A stretch of 64,000 bases of DNA from the NCBI GenBank assembly GCA_028289585.1, contig JANQPI010000020.1:532039-596038 (forward strand), written 5' to 3'. Position 1 is the first letter of the stretch, and every line of letters starts with the position of its first letter. The DNA comes from Candidatus Zixiibacteriota bacterium (lineage in GTDB: Bacteria; Zixibacteria; MSB-5A5; GN15; FEB-12). Below are positions 17,107-26,223 of the stretch, piece after piece. Both the position numbers and the translations under genes were made by a program. The notes under the pieces are model-generated. The model did no database searches. It was given only the letters and a program-made list of their open reading frames with translations, and was not told where the DNA came from.

Positions 17107-18470
17107 ATGTCGTTGCTGACGCTGTCACTATCGACGATGCGGTGCTTCGTCTGCGCGACCGACTCACCGGTCTGACTCTTTCTGATAGTCATATCATTCG
17201 ACTGGTCGAGCCTCTGGCGACGGATCTGGGTAATCTCCTTCATTGGCTCGATGCTCAGGATGCTGACCGTCGGATCTACTGGCACGATCGCAACGGGGAA
17301 CTGTCTATCGTCGGCATCGGCGCGGCGGCTGTAGTTGCGGTCGAACCTCAACATGACCACAACCAACTCTTCGATCAGATGCGGGCGTTATTGCCGCAGG
17401 ACGATTCAAATGACTACCCCTGTCGCTGGTTCGGTGGTCTTGCCTTTGAACCGGAACGCGCGAAGATATCGGAACCGTGGCAGCCGTTTGGTATCGGCGA
17501 ATTCGTGATACCTGCGATTACGCTGGAACGTCATGGGGATCAGACGATCCTTACTGCCAACATCGTGGCAGCTAACCGCGATCAGGTGAGCGCGTTGTTA
17601 ACGTCCCTGCGGTCACCCGAAAAACAGGGCCAAGCCCTGCCCGGTGTGATCCGTACGTCGTTCGACCCCGTGCGCGCAACGTGGATCGAGATTGTCAGTG
17701 AAGCGATCACGCATTTGCGACTTTCGGGGAATGCGAAGATTGTCCTCGCCCGCGAAGTTCAGGTCGCCCTCGACGCGACACCTCCGGCAGGCGACCTACT
17801 GCATCGTCTCGGTGACATCTCTGAACGAACGTTTCACTGGCTCTATCAGCCCCAGGCCGGCTCGGTTTGGCTGGGTGCCTCACCTGAGGGGCTCTTTTCG
17901 CGACGCGGGCGGTGGATTCGTTCGGAAGCTATCGCCGGAACGATCCCCCGATCAAGCAACCCTGATGAGGACCAGGCTCGCCGTGATGCCCTTTGGACGT
18001 CGGATAAGAACCGGCGTGAACAGGAAGTTGTCGATCGCCATATCGCCGATCGCTTGAATCGCTTGTGCACGACGACTCAGCTCGATTCGGAGCCGTCGAT
18101 CCTTACGTTGACGCGGTTACATCATCTGATCAGTCGCTTCGAGGGGACACTTCGTGATGAGATCACTGATGCTGACCTGTTGCGGGAGTTTCACCCGACG
18201 CCAGCGGTCGCCGGACATCCAATTGAATGGTCACTCGATACGATCTATCAGCGCGAGTCGTTTGACCGTGGCTGGTATGCCGGGCCGATTGGTTGGGTGA
18301 CGGCCGACGGTGCGGAGTTTGCGGTTGGTCTTCGCTCGGGACTAATTGACAATGCATCGCTGCACCTCTACTCCGGTGCGGGTATCATGCCTGACTCCGA
18401 GCCGGACGCCGAATGGGAGGAGATCGACGCCAAGATCGGCGGTTGGCTCTCGCTCCTTGGTCCGCGGTAG
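17103..18470 (+). CDS. menF: Isochorismate synthase (menaquinone-specific)
   Basis: 455 residues. Converts chorismate to isochorismate, the committed step of the classical pathway. The chorismate-binding domain occupies the C-terminal two-thirds: KIVLAREVQVALD, SPEGLFSRRGRWIRSEAIAG, TREATMENT of the metal-binding part by EGTLRDEITDADLLREFHPT and PAVAGHPIEW, then GWYAGPIGWVTADGAEFAVG and GAGIMPDSEPDAEWEEI. The N-terminal third is poorly conserved, as usual for MenF/EntC. Overlaps menG by 4 bp; the menD-menH start lies 15 bp beyond its stop. Confidence 0.95.
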   Translation: MNVVADAVTIDDAVLRLRDRLTGLTLSDSHIIRLVEPLATDLGNLLHWLDAQDADRRIYWHDRNGELSIVGIGAAAVVAVEPQHDHNQLFDQMRALLPQDDSNDYPCRWFGGLAFEPERAKISEPWQPFGIGEFVIPAITLERHGDQTILTANIVAANRDQVSALLTSLRSPEKQGQALPGVIRTSFDPVRATWIEIVSEAITHLRLSGNAKIVLAREVQVALDATPPAGDLLHRLGDISERTFHWLYQPQAGSVWLGASPEGLFSRRGRWIRSEAIAGTIPRSSNPDEDQARRDALWTSDKNRREQEVVDRHIADRLNRLCTTTQLDSEPSILTLTRLHHLISRFEGTLRDEITDADLLREFHPTPAVAGHPIEWSLDTIYQRESFDRGWYAGPIGWVTADGAEFAVGLRSGLIDNASLHLYSGAGIMPDSEPDAEWEEIDAKIGGWLSLLGPR

Positions 18471-18484
18471 CCGCTGTCGTAGCG

Positions 18485-20935
18485 GTGTCTCTCTCCACGG
18501 TCAATCGTAACGCTATCTGGGCTGGGCTCATTGTGGAGGAATGTCTCCGCCGAGGCGTCACGCAATTCGTTGTCTCCCCCGGCTCGCGCTCCACGCCGTT
18601 GGTGTTTGCTATCGACGATGAACCACGCGCATCAGTCCACGTCCATGTCGATGAGCGCGGTGCCGCCTTTTACGCACTTGGCTGGGCTCGTGCTACCGGT
18701 CGACCGGCTGCGCTGATCTGTACCTCGGGCACAGCGGTAGCCAATTACCTGCCCGCCATTGTCGAGGCGGACGCCGACACCGTTCCACTGATCGTCCTCT
18801 CGGCGGACCGACCGGCTCGACTTCGGGATACCGCCGCCAATCAGACGATCCTGCAACCGGGGATCTTCAGTAACTTTGTGTGGACGGCGGTTGATTTGCC
18901 GGCGCCCGACCTTTCGTATCCACTTGATGACCTGTTGGCCACGGTCGGGAATCTCGTTGTCGACGCCGGTCGCTATGGACCCGTGCATCTGAATTGTCAG
19001 TTCGATGAGCCACTCGCTAATACACCGGAATTTGTCGCGACTGATGCCTGGCTTGAACCCGTGGGTGATTACCTGAGGAGTTCCGAGCCCTTCACAATCC
19101 CAACGGATGACTCGCTAGCATCAAACTCAATCGATCTGGCGCGTCTCGATAGCAGCGACATCGACATCGTTGTCATTGGAGCGCTCCGGCTTCAACACGA
19201 TCAGGATGCCGCCGTACGCATTGCCAATGCGATCGACGCTCCGGTCTGGGCCGACGTGTCGTCTGGGCTGCACCGATCTCCTCGACTGTTGCGACGAATC
19301 GACTGGCCGCATCTGACGATCGACGACCCGATTGCGTGGAAATCGATCTTGTGGTTAGGGGGGCGGGTAACGTCGAAGCGTCTTGTCAACGGAGCCGCAA
19401 CCGGTCGCCTGACCGTTGTCAATGACCTGGCAGTTCGCATGCGTCCCGGAGGGCGAGGCGATGACGATGTAACGCAGATCCGATTGCCCCTCACACGATT
19501 CGCGGAACTCTTTCATGCACAGGTGCCAACGCCGCAAACGTCGGCAAGCGTTCTGCCTTCACGAGACCGGCTGACGTTTACGTGGTCAGGTGATCAATTG
19601 ACGGACATTGACGTGCTTCAGGAAGTCACCGCAGAACTGCCGTCACGACACGCTCTCTGGCTGGCCTCCTCAATGCCGATCCGCCTCGCCGATACGTATA
19701 CCGTTGCCACACGAGATTTCATCGTGGGGACAAATCGAGGTGCGAGTGGTATCGATGGCACGGTTGCATCGGCCGTCGGGTTTGCGGTGGGACATCAGAC
19801 TCCAACGACCCTGCTGATCGGCGATCTGGCAGCGTTGCATGATGTATCGTCGCTCGCGATGGTCCGTGAATCGTCACAACCCCTGACCATCTGCATCCTT
19901 AACAATAACGGCGGTTCAATCTTTCAGAACCTCCCAGTCGCCTCAGACAGCGATTCATTTCGCCGGTACTTCCTGACGCCACACGGTCGCGACTTTGCGG
20001 GTGTTGCGAACATGATGGGTCTGAACTACCGATCCGTGGGAAGTCGCGACGGTTTTCGAGCGGCCTACCGAGAGGCCGTTGCATCCGGTCAGTCATCAGT
20101 TATCGAGGCGCGGCTCGATGCTTCGACCGAACCGATGCGGTACCGGGAGATTGCTGGCCGCGTGCGTGTCGCGACATCATCGGCAGAACTGCCATTGCCG
20201 ATACCTGACGAGTCGGTTAAACGGGTGTGGCTGCATGGCTTTCTGGGTCACGGTGACGATCGTTCGGCAGTGAACCGAGCTGTGCCCCTGGCCTTACCCG
20301 GCCACGGCGACTTCCCCATGACCGATACGCTGGTCTGGGATGATTGGGTGGCGGCGTGCGAGCGTCAGCTGGCAACTGTCAGTCAGCCGGTCGACCTGAT
20401 TGGCTATTCGATGGGAGGGCGGCTCGCCTTGACCTATGCCTTGGCGAATCCGGAGCGTGTGCGACGACTGGTTCTCCTTTCCGCCGCCCCGGGTATCGAG
20501 CATAGTGTCGCGCGCGAGCGTCGCCGGATGCAGGACCACGCCCTCGCCGAGCAGCTGTTGCGATTTGGAACCGAATCGTTTCTGCGTGATTGGTACGCCC
20601 GACCAATGTGGACGACGCTGGCGACATCGCTCGGTGCTGTTAGGCTGGAACAGCTCATCCAAACGCGAAGTCATCATGATCCGTTCCAGCTTGCATGTTC
20701 TCTTGTGTCGCTCGGTACTGGAAGCATGCCGTGGTTGCTGCCCCGACTCAGGGAACTGCCGTGTCCGGTACTCGTTATGGCCGGAGAGCACGATCGCAAA
20801 TTCACAGGTCTGGCCGTTGACATCGCCCGCGCCTGTCCCAACAGTGAAGTAGCGATAATCGCCGATGCCGGTCATGCTGTGCATGTGGAACAGCCGGATC
20901 GAACGGCCGCAACTATTGAGACTTTTTTGACCTGA
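18485..20935 (+). CDS. menD-menH: MenD-MenH fusion: SEPHCHC synthase / SHCHC synthase
   Basis: 816 residues from a GTG start. Residues ~1-575 are MenD, the ThDP enzyme that joins 2-oxoglutarate and isochorismate: VSPGSRSTPLVFAI, CTSGTAVANYLPAIVEA, LSADRPARLRD, and NRGASGIDGTVASAVGFA with the ThDP-binding end LNNNGGSIFQNLP. Residues ~580-816 are an alpha/beta hydrolase of MenH type, which eliminates pyruvate: VWLHGFLGHG, nucleophile elbow GYSMGGR (S642), GEHDRKF acid region, and AGHAVHVEQP histidine. The two successive steps are thus in one chain. An upstream ATG at 18413 would overlap menF and is not favoured. Confidence 0.93.
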   Translation: MSLSTVNRNAIWAGLIVEECLRRGVTQFVVSPGSRSTPLVFAIDDEPRASVHVHVDERGAAFYALGWARATGRPAALICTSGTAVANYLPAIVEADADTVPLIVLSADRPARLRDTAANQTILQPGIFSNFVWTAVDLPAPDLSYPLDDLLATVGNLVVDAGRYGPVHLNCQFDEPLANTPEFVATDAWLEPVGDYLRSSEPFTIPTDDSLASNSIDLARLDSSDIDIVVIGALRLQHDQDAAVRIANAIDAPVWADVSSGLHRSPRLLRRIDWPHLTIDDPIAWKSILWLGGRVTSKRLVNGAATGRLTVVNDLAVRMRPGGRGDDDVTQIRLPLTRFAELFHAQVPTPQTSASVLPSRDRLTFTWSGDQLTDIDVLQEVTAELPSRHALWLASSMPIRLADTYTVATRDFIVGTNRGASGIDGTVASAVGFAVGHQTPTTLLIGDLAALHDVSSLAMVRESSQPLTICILNNNGGSIFQNLPVASDSDSFRRYFLTPHGRDFAGVANMMGLNYRSVGSRDGFRAAYREAVASGQSSVIEARLDASTEPMRYREIAGRVRVATSSAELPLPIPDESVKRVWLHGFLGHGDDRSAVNRAVPLALPGHGDFPMTDTLVWDDWVAACERQLATVSQPVDLIGYSMGGRLALTYALANPERVRRLVLLSAAPGIEHSVARERRRMQDHALAEQLLRFGTESFLRDWYARPMWTTLATSLGAVRLEQLIQTRSHHDPFQLACSLVSLGTGSMPWLLPRLRELPCPVLVMAGEHDRKFTGLAVDIARACPNSEVAIIADAGHAVHVEQPDRTAATIETFLT

Positions 20936-20950
20936 CGGGAGCAATCGCCC

Positions 20951-21772
20951 ATGGCCACCACTGAATGGATCGAGGCCAAGCAGTTTACCGATATTCTGTA
21001 TCACAAAGCTGACGGTATCGCCAAGATCACTATTAACCGACCGGAAGTCCGGAATGCCTTCCGCCCGTTAACCGTCTTCGAAATGGCCGAGGCGCTTGCC
21101 GACGCGCGTGAAGATGCGTCGATTGGCGTCGTCATCCTGACCGGGGCCGGCGACAAGGCATTTTGTGCCGGTGGCGATCAAAAGATCCGCGGTGATGCTG
21201 GCTATCGTGATGCAACCGGTGTGCATCGACTCAACGTTCTTGACTTTCAGCGCCAGATTCGTACCTGCCCAAAACCGGTCGTGGCAATGGTTGCCGGCTA
21301 TGCGATCGGCGGCGGACACGTGTTGCACATGATGTGTGATCTCACGATCGCAGCCGACAACGCCATTTTCGGCCAGGTGGGCCCACGCGTTGGCTCGTTC
21401 GACGGCGGCTACGGTGCGTCGTACATGGCCCGCCTGATTGGGCAGAAGCGAGCCCGCGAAATGTGGTATTTGTGCCGTCAGTATCCGGCAGAGCGAGCGT
21501 ATGAGATGGGTTTGGTGAACGCGGTAGTGCCGCTCGCGGACCTGGAAATGGAAACGGTCGCGTGGTGTCGAGAGATTCTCGCTAACTCACCGATGGCGCT
21601 TCGCTGCCTGAAAGCGGCCTTCAATGCTGATTGCGATGGTCAGGCCGGGTTACAAGAGCTTGCCGGAAACGCCACACTGTTGTACTACATGACGGAAGAA
21701 GCGCAGGAGGGGCGGGACGCCTTCAAGGAGAAACGCGATCCCGACTTCTCGCGATTTGAACGATATCCGTAG
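20951..21772 (+). CDS. menB: 1,4-dihydroxy-2-naphthoyl-CoA synthase
   Basis: 273 residues, crotonase fold. Cyclises o-succinylbenzoyl-CoA to DHNA-CoA. MenB-specific features: [37 protein letters not shown] (oxyanion hole), [35 protein letters not shown] with the conserved Asp/Gly loop, [10 protein letters not shown] and the C-terminal [15 protein letters not shown]. Lies 15 bp after the menD-menH stop, in the same operon. Confidence 0.97.
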   Translation: MATTEWIEAKQFTDILYHKADGIAKITINRPEVRNAFRPLTVFEMAEALADAREDASIGVVILTGAGDKAFCAGGDQKIRGDAGYRDATGVHRLNVLDFQRQIRTCPKPVVAMVAGYAIGGGHVLHMMCDLTIAADNAIFGQVGPRVGSFDGGYGASYMARLIGQKRAREMWYLCRQYPAERAYEMGLVNAVVPLADLEMETVAWCREILANSPMALRCLKAAFNADCDGQAGLQELAGNATLLYYMTEEAQEGRDAFKEKRDPDFSRFERYP

Positions 21773-21811
21773 GCACTCCCGCCACTCGGATTGTAACGAG
21801 GCGAGGATTAT

Positions 21812-22057
21812 ATGGCCGACCTGATGATGGCTGAAATTCCCCATGACTATGTCAAAGAGGGGATTCGATTTCTGATAACGGAACTGGAACCGGATGATGC
21901 CGGCGAGGTGACAGTCTACTTCTACGGTGAACTCAAGGCCCCGGCACTCGATATCATCACCTATGCTGATGAGGATGAGTTCGAACAGGCGATGCGCGAT
22001 GAGTACGGCGTCGATGCGGAGGATTGGGTCGAATGGGACGGACCCGATATCCGCTAG
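21812..22057 (+). CDS. Small acidic hypothetical protein in the men operon
   Basis: 81 residues, rich in Asp and Glu, no membrane segment or cysteine. Sequence features: IPHDYVKEGIRFLITELEP, then a beta-like VTVYFYGEL, ending EDWVEWDGPDIR. The ATG is preceded by GAGGATTAT (GAGG, about 6 nt spacing), supporting expression. No family recognised. Position between menB and menA and tight spacing make co-transcription with the menaquinone genes likely; a structural or regulatory partner is conceivable but nothing in the sequence shows it. Confidence 0.7.
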   Translation: MADLMMAEIPHDYVKEGIRFLITELEPDDAGEVTVYFYGELKAPALDIITYADEDEFEQAMRDEYGVDAEDWVEWDGPDIR

Positions 22058-22082
22058 GCATTCGTGAGTTTAGGGTGATCGC

Positions 22083-22994
22083 ATAAGCACCGTTATCAAC
22101 CCCAGTCAGCGACCCTCATCCGCACAGGTTTGGTTCCTTGCGGCCCGACCAAAGACGCTCACGGCAGCTGTCGCCCCGGTTTGGCTCGGAACGGCGTTCG
22201 CCATTGCGGACGGCTTCTTCTCGTTCGGTGCCGCCCTCGCCGCGCTTTTCGGCGCGATATTCATTCAGATTGGAACCAACTTCGCCAATGACTGGATCGA
22301 TTACGAGAAAGGCGCCGATACGTCCGAACGCCTCGGTCCGACTCGAGCCACCGCGGCTGGTTGGGTAACGCCACAAGCGATGCGTCGGGCGACGATTATC
22401 GCTTTTGGTCTCGCCACCCTGTGTGGCGTCTATCTCACCATTGTTGCGGGATGGCCAATCGTCGTGATCGGGATCGCCTCAATCATCGCTGGCTACGCTT
22501 ACACAGCTGGTCCGATGCCGCTCGCGTACTCCGGGCTCGCCGAGCCGTTTGTTCTGATCTTCTTCGGCCCGGTGGCGGTTGGCGGCACGTACTTCGTTCA
22601 GGCTGGCGGCCTTACTGATTCGGTGCTATTGGCATCACTGTCGCCTGGTCTGTTTGCCGTGAGCCTTCTCATCATTAACAATCTTCGCGATGTGTCGACT
22701 GACCGCAGCGTTGGCAAGCGCACACTAGCGGTTCGCTTCGGGCCAGCATTCGCTCGCCTTCAATATGTTCTCACTCTTGCTCTTGCATTCTTGGTCCCGG
22801 TTGTTTTGGTCATCGCCGAGCCGCTGCGCATCTGGTCTCTACAGTCGCTTCTTGTCATTTTGCCGACAATCTTCGCAATTCGTGTCGTCTTCACGTACCG
22901 TGATCCTCGTCAGCTCAATAGCGTGCTCGGTCTGACCGGCGTAATGCTCTTTCTTCACGCACTGCTCTTCGGCATGGGTTGGCTACAGCAATGA
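22083..22994 (+). CDS. menA: 1,4-dihydroxy-2-naphthoate polyprenyltransferase, apparent ATA start
   Basis: UbiA-family membrane protein of about 303 residues that attaches the polyprenyl chain to DHNA. The first Asp-rich site is [15 protein letters not shown] (about residue 66 on), then [19 protein letters not shown] and the second site [16 protein letters not shown]; eight or nine hydrophobic spans follow the family pattern. The reading frame opens at 22074 (in-frame TAG at 22071) and has no ATG, GTG or TTG before 22380, which is inside the domain and past the first active-site motif. A Shine-Dalgarno-like AGGGTGATC ends 3 bp before ATA at 22083; that ATA, or ATC at 22095, is the likely start. 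A sequencing error is the alternative. Confidence 0.88.
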   Translation: MSTVINPSQRPSSAQVWFLAARPKTLTAAVAPVWLGTAFAIADGFFSFGAALAALFGAIFIQIGTNFANDWIDYEKGADTSERLGPTRATAAGWVTPQAMRRATIIAFGLATLCGVYLTIVAGWPIVVIGIASIIAGYAYTAGPMPLAYSGLAEPFVLIFFGPVAVGGTYFVQAGGLTDSVLLASLSPGLFAVSLLIINNLRDVSTDRSVGKRTLAVRFGPAFARLQYVLTLALAFLVPVVLVIAEPLRIWSLQSLLVILPTIFAIRVVFTYRDPRQLNSVLGLTGVMLFLHALLFGMGWLQQ

Positions 22995-24016
22995 TACGAG
23001 CAGTCCGGGTCCATCGAGCTCTCTTCCCTCTCGTTCGTCCCCTTACCCTGCGGTCCCATACGCTGACAGATCGAGAAGTCCTGTACCTCGACATCGATAG
23101 CGATTACGGACGTCTGATCGGTGAGTGTCCGCCACTGCCGGGAGTTACTGTGGAATCGATCGACGAAGCAAAGGCCGAGTTGGGACGTGTCGCTCACTAC
23201 TTGGTCGAACGATGTCGTACCGACACGACTCCAAACTGGCCGTCCTCGACTCTGTACTCTGTCGTCAGCGCCTTGGATCAGGTGAAGCACGGGCTGCAAC
23301 ATGATCGACCACGGAACCGGGGCACGGTGGCCGTCAATGGACTGTTAACCGGTTCTCCGGACGAGGTCCTGGCACGCGCTGAACAGATGGTTGCCAATGC
23401 GTATCGGGTAGCTAAACTCAAGGTTGCTCGGAGTGATCTGGAGGCCGAGATCGCACTCGTTCGAGAATTGGATCACCGCTGGCGCGATCACCTGAAGCTT
23501 CGGCTCGATGCCAATCGCGGCTGGTCGTGGGAGGACGCGATTCGCTTTGCTGATGCTCTTTCCAATGTGCCGATCGAGTACATCGAGGAACCACTGAGAG
23601 ATCCGAAGCAACTGGTCGAGTGGAGCGGACGCTTACCACTCTGTCTCGATGAATCCCTTGTCGATGTCGAGTGGTCAACTTTGGAGCACATTTCTCCGGT
23701 AACCGCAATCGTCATCCGCCCGACCGCCTTGGGCGGATTCTCGGCAACGCAGGAGTGGATCAAACGCGCGCGCAATCGTAACTGGGGAGTCACCGTGAGC
23801 TCGGCATTTGAGTCTCCCGTTGGGCTTGCCCATCTCGCGAGATTCGCTCTCGACGTTACCGGGGGCGACTCTCCGTGTGGCTTCGATACGATTCATTGGT
23901 TTCCAGAGCCGCTGGTTGACGAGTTCGCGGCTCGCCACGGACGCATGGCAGTGGTTAGCCCTCTGGCAGCCTTCGAAGCGGTTTGGCCGTATGTTGTGGA
24001 GTCGATTGATGTCTGA
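22991..24016 (+). CDS. menC: o-Succinylbenzoate synthase
   Basis: 341 residues from the ATG at 22991, overlapping menA by 4 bp. Enolase-superfamily dehydratase that aromatises SHCHC to o-succinylbenzoate. Barrel motifs: AKLKVARSDLEAEI (the K-x-K base), RLDANRGW (metal Asp), EYIEEPLRD (metal Glu), LPLCLDESLVD (metal Asp). The second catalytic lysine, seen as V-I-K-P in the E. coli enzyme, is Arg here (IVIRPTALGG, R243), an unusual substitution in an otherwise complete site. Coupled to menE by an 8-bp overlap. Confidence 0.92.
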   Translation: MIRAVRVHRALFPLVRPLTLRSHTLTDREVLYLDIDSDYGRLIGECPPLPGVTVESIDEAKAELGRVAHYLVERCRTDTTPNWPSSTLYSVVSALDQVKHGLQHDRPRNRGTVAVNGLLTGSPDEVLARAEQMVANAYRVAKLKVARSDLEAEIALVRELDHRWRDHLKLRLDANRGWSWEDAIRFADALSNVPIEYIEEPLRDPKQLVEWSGRLPLCLDESLVDVEWSTLEHISPVTAIVIRPTALGGFSATQEWIKRARNRNWGVTVSSAFESPVGLAHLARFALDVTGGDSPCGFDTIHWFPEPLVDEFAARHGRMAVVSPLAAFEAVWPYVVESIDV

Positions 24017-25265
24017 TGCGAGATGGCCGGAAACACGCGTCGTTGTTGTGCTACCCCGGGAACCTGAGCGAACGATTCTTTCCGCCCTCGCTCAGCTCCT
24101 TACCTCCGATGCGGCAACGCTGTTGCTTCCTGCGTCACTGAGCACGGAACGACACTCAGATTGGGCAAACGCCCTTAGTGCTACTCACACGATAGATGCG
24201 GGAGCCGGACCGCTTGCCTCACTACCAACACTCCCCATGACCCTGCTCCAGCAGTCGACGCGTGAGGCCGAGAACGCCCCTCGATTGGTTGTCCTCACCT
24301 CAGGGTCGACCGGCGACTCAAAGGGGGTTGTCCTAAGCGAACGGTCGCTCTTTTGTTCAGCGCACGGTTTATTGAAACGATTTCCGTTCACCCCGGAGCA
24401 CCGGTGGTTGCTCGACCTTCCCCTCTGGCATGTCGGCGGTGTCGGGATCGTTGTTCGGGCGATGGTCGGTGGTGGCGAAGTCGTCTGGCGGGAGCCCTCG
24501 ATTCCTCTCGCCGCCCAGATTGAACGTGATCAGGTGACGCATCTGTCGGTCGTCCCGACCCAGCTTCACCGATTGCTCGAGACGTCGTCAACCAGCGGCT
24601 GGAGTGATTCGCTCCAAGTCGTCATGATCGGCGGCGGACCGGTTTCGCCGACGTTGTGGCAGCGTGCGATTGATGCCGGACTGCCGGTTGTCGCGTCGTA
24701 CGGACTGACCGAAATGGCCTCAACTGTCTACGTTCGATTTCCTGACGGGCGCGGGGAGATCCTTCCGGATCGCCATCTTGACATCGATGAAGAAGGACAG
24801 GTTCGCGTGGGTGGGGCGACCCGCTGCTGGGGCTATCTGCACCTCAATGGCACCCGTCAACAGATCGCGCCCAACGAGTTAATCGTTACTGGGGATCTGG
24901 GGGATTGGTCTGCCGAGGGTACGTTGATGATCCATGGGCGTGTCGACCGCCAGTTTGTCTGCGGCGGAGAGAACATTGTGCCCGAAATGATCGAGCGTGT
25001 TCTCTGTGAAACCGAAAGTGTTCGCGAAGCAGTCGTTGTTCCAGTGCTGGATGCGGAATTCGGGCATCTGCCGGTTGCGTTTGTCGATTCGGATGTGTCG
25101 ATCGAGAGTATCTCGGAAACGTTAGGCGAATCGGTTCGCCTATCACTCGGATCGTTCTTCGTGCCGCGGGCAATGTATGCTCTTCCCAGGTCACCGGCTG
25201 GGTTGCTCAAGCCGTCACTCGCTGATCTTGCCGGCGAAGCTGCTCGGCGCTATTCCAAAAGCTGA
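24009..25265 (+). CDS. menE: o-Succinylbenzoate-CoA ligase
   Basis: 418 residues from the ATG at 24009. ANL-family adenylating enzyme that activates o-succinylbenzoate to its CoA ester. Motifs: P-loop-like LVVLTSGSTGDSKGVVLS, LDLPLWHVGGVGIVVRAM, MIGGGPVSPTLW, ASYGLTEMAST, and the hinge region TGDLGDWSAEGTLMIHGRVD with RQFVCGGENIVPEMIE. The C-terminal catalytic lysine is probably that in AGLLKPSLADL. The frame is open upstream to 23808, but that would lie inside menC. Convergent with menI, overlapping 16 bp. Confidence 0.95.
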   Translation: MSDARWPETRVVVVLPREPERTILSALAQLLTSDAATLLLPASLSTERHSDWANALSATHTIDAGAGPLASLPTLPMTLLQQSTREAENAPRLVVLTSGSTGDSKGVVLSERSLFCSAHGLLKRFPFTPEHRWLLDLPLWHVGGVGIVVRAMVGGGEVVWREPSIPLAAQIERDQVTHLSVVPTQLHRLLETSSTSGWSDSLQVVMIGGGPVSPTLWQRAIDAGLPVVASYGLTEMASTVYVRFPDGRGEILPDRHLDIDEEGQVRVGGATRCWGYLHLNGTRQQIAPNELIVTGDLGDWSAEGTLMIHGRVDRQFVCGGENIVPEMIERVLCETESVREAVVVPVLDAEFGHLPVAFVDSDVSIESISETLGESVRLSLGSFFVPRAMYALPRSPAGLLKPSLADLAGEAARRYSKS

Positions 25266-25666
25266 TACGGTTCAAGCGCTGCTCGGAGCCGATTTGGAAC
25301 AGGTGTCTTGGCTCGCGAGAGCTTATCCATGACGACATGAACGGTACGCCCCGAACCGACATTGTCACCGTCGCGTCGAATAACGTATCGCAAAATGAAT
25401 GAGTGACGACCGATCTTTTCAACGCCAACAGAAATCGTCACTTCTTCATCTGTCGCCAAGGCGGTTTTGTAATCTGCCTCGGCATGTACAATCGGGAGGA
25501 GCCATGGTTTGGTCAGGACGATGTCGAAGAGGCCGAAACCGATTGCTGAGAACATCGCCTGGTAGGCGTCATGCATAATGTCGAACTGACGGCCGAAGAA
25601 GAGCAATCCGGCAGCGTCGGTCTGATGAAGTTTGATCGTTGTCGTGAAGTCGAACTGTTTGCTCAT
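25250..25666 (-). CDS. menI: 1,4-dihydroxy-2-naphthoyl-CoA thioesterase (hot-dog fold)
   Basis: 138 residues, 4HBT-type thioesterase. The active-site segment QTDAAGLLFFGRQFDIMHDA matches DHNA-CoA hydrolases of the cyanobacterial type (D-x-A-G-x-x-F/Y and the following helix); PWLLPIVHAEADYKTAL and GSGRTVHVVMDKLS are further family blocks. It would hydrolyse DHNA-CoA made by MenB to DHNA for MenA, completing the pathway within the cluster. Although on the opposite strand, its location supports this role over a generic acyl-CoA thioesterase. Confidence 0.88.
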   Translation of the reverse strand: MSKQFDFTTTIKLHQTDAAGLLFFGRQFDIMHDAYQAMFSAIGFGLFDIVLTKPWLLPIVHAEADYKTALATDEEVTISVGVEKIGRHSFILRYVIRRDGDNVGSGRTVHVVMDKLSRAKTPVPNRLRAALEPYQLLE

Positions 25667-25668
25667 AG

Positions 25669-26223
25669 TTATTTTGCCAGGTTGGAGTCGGGGCGGTCGA
25701 GTTTTGATGCGGTCGGCCGGCGCTTGAGCAGAACGCGATCGAACTCTCGGAAGAGTTCGGCCGTGTACAACCAGATCTCGATTGTGCTCACCGACACGGC
25801 CGTCGGCAGAAATGCCTCGATTCCCAGATAAATGTTTCGTGCTGCGGCCGCGATTGGGAAGCCGCCGATACCGGTGCCGAAGGCCGGCAGCGCGACCGAT
25901 TGCTGCTTCAGCTGTTCGGCTAGCTGCAATGATGACAGGGTCGTTTTTCGGATGAGCTCCGCGGTTGTCGTTAGTGATTGGCCCATCACCGCACCATGGA
26001 TAACGTAATTGAACCGAAGCGCACCGGCGGTTGTTGCGACGGCCTCACCGGGTGTCACGGGGCCTTTCGCCATCGCCTCCTTTTCGACAACGTCACCCCC
26101 GGCCGCTTTAATCGCTCCGGCGACACCAGCGCCCATCCAAAATTCGTTGTTGGCGGCGTTAACGATGACATCGGTCGACGCCGTAGTGATGTCACCGTGT
26201 CGAAGTGTGATTGTTGTCGTCAT
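25669..26223 (-). CDS. Macro domain (ADP-ribose-binding) protein
   Basis: 184 residues comprising one macro domain. Seen: LRHGDITTASTDVIVNAANNEFWMG, where VNAANN is the classic ADP-ribose-binding motif, GAGVAGAIKAAGG, the pyrophosphate loop region, and PAFGTGIGGFPIAAAA near the distal ribose site. Macro proteins bind or hydrolyse ADP-ribose, O-acetyl-ADP-ribose or terminal ADP-ribosyl groups; the exact substrate cannot be read. Its start overlaps the end of the PAP2 gene by 32 bp, and the menI start lies 2 bp past its stop, so the minus-strand genes look like one operon. Confidence 0.92.
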   Translation of the reverse strand: MTTTITLRHGDITTASTDVIVNAANNEFWMGAGVAGAIKAAGGDVVEKEAMAKGPVTPGEAVATTAGALRFNYVIHGAVMGQSLTTTAELIRKTTLSSLQLAEQLKQQSVALPAFGTGIGGFPIAAAARNIYLGIEAFLPTAVSVSTIEIWLYTAELFREFDRVLLKRRPTASKLDRPDSNLAK

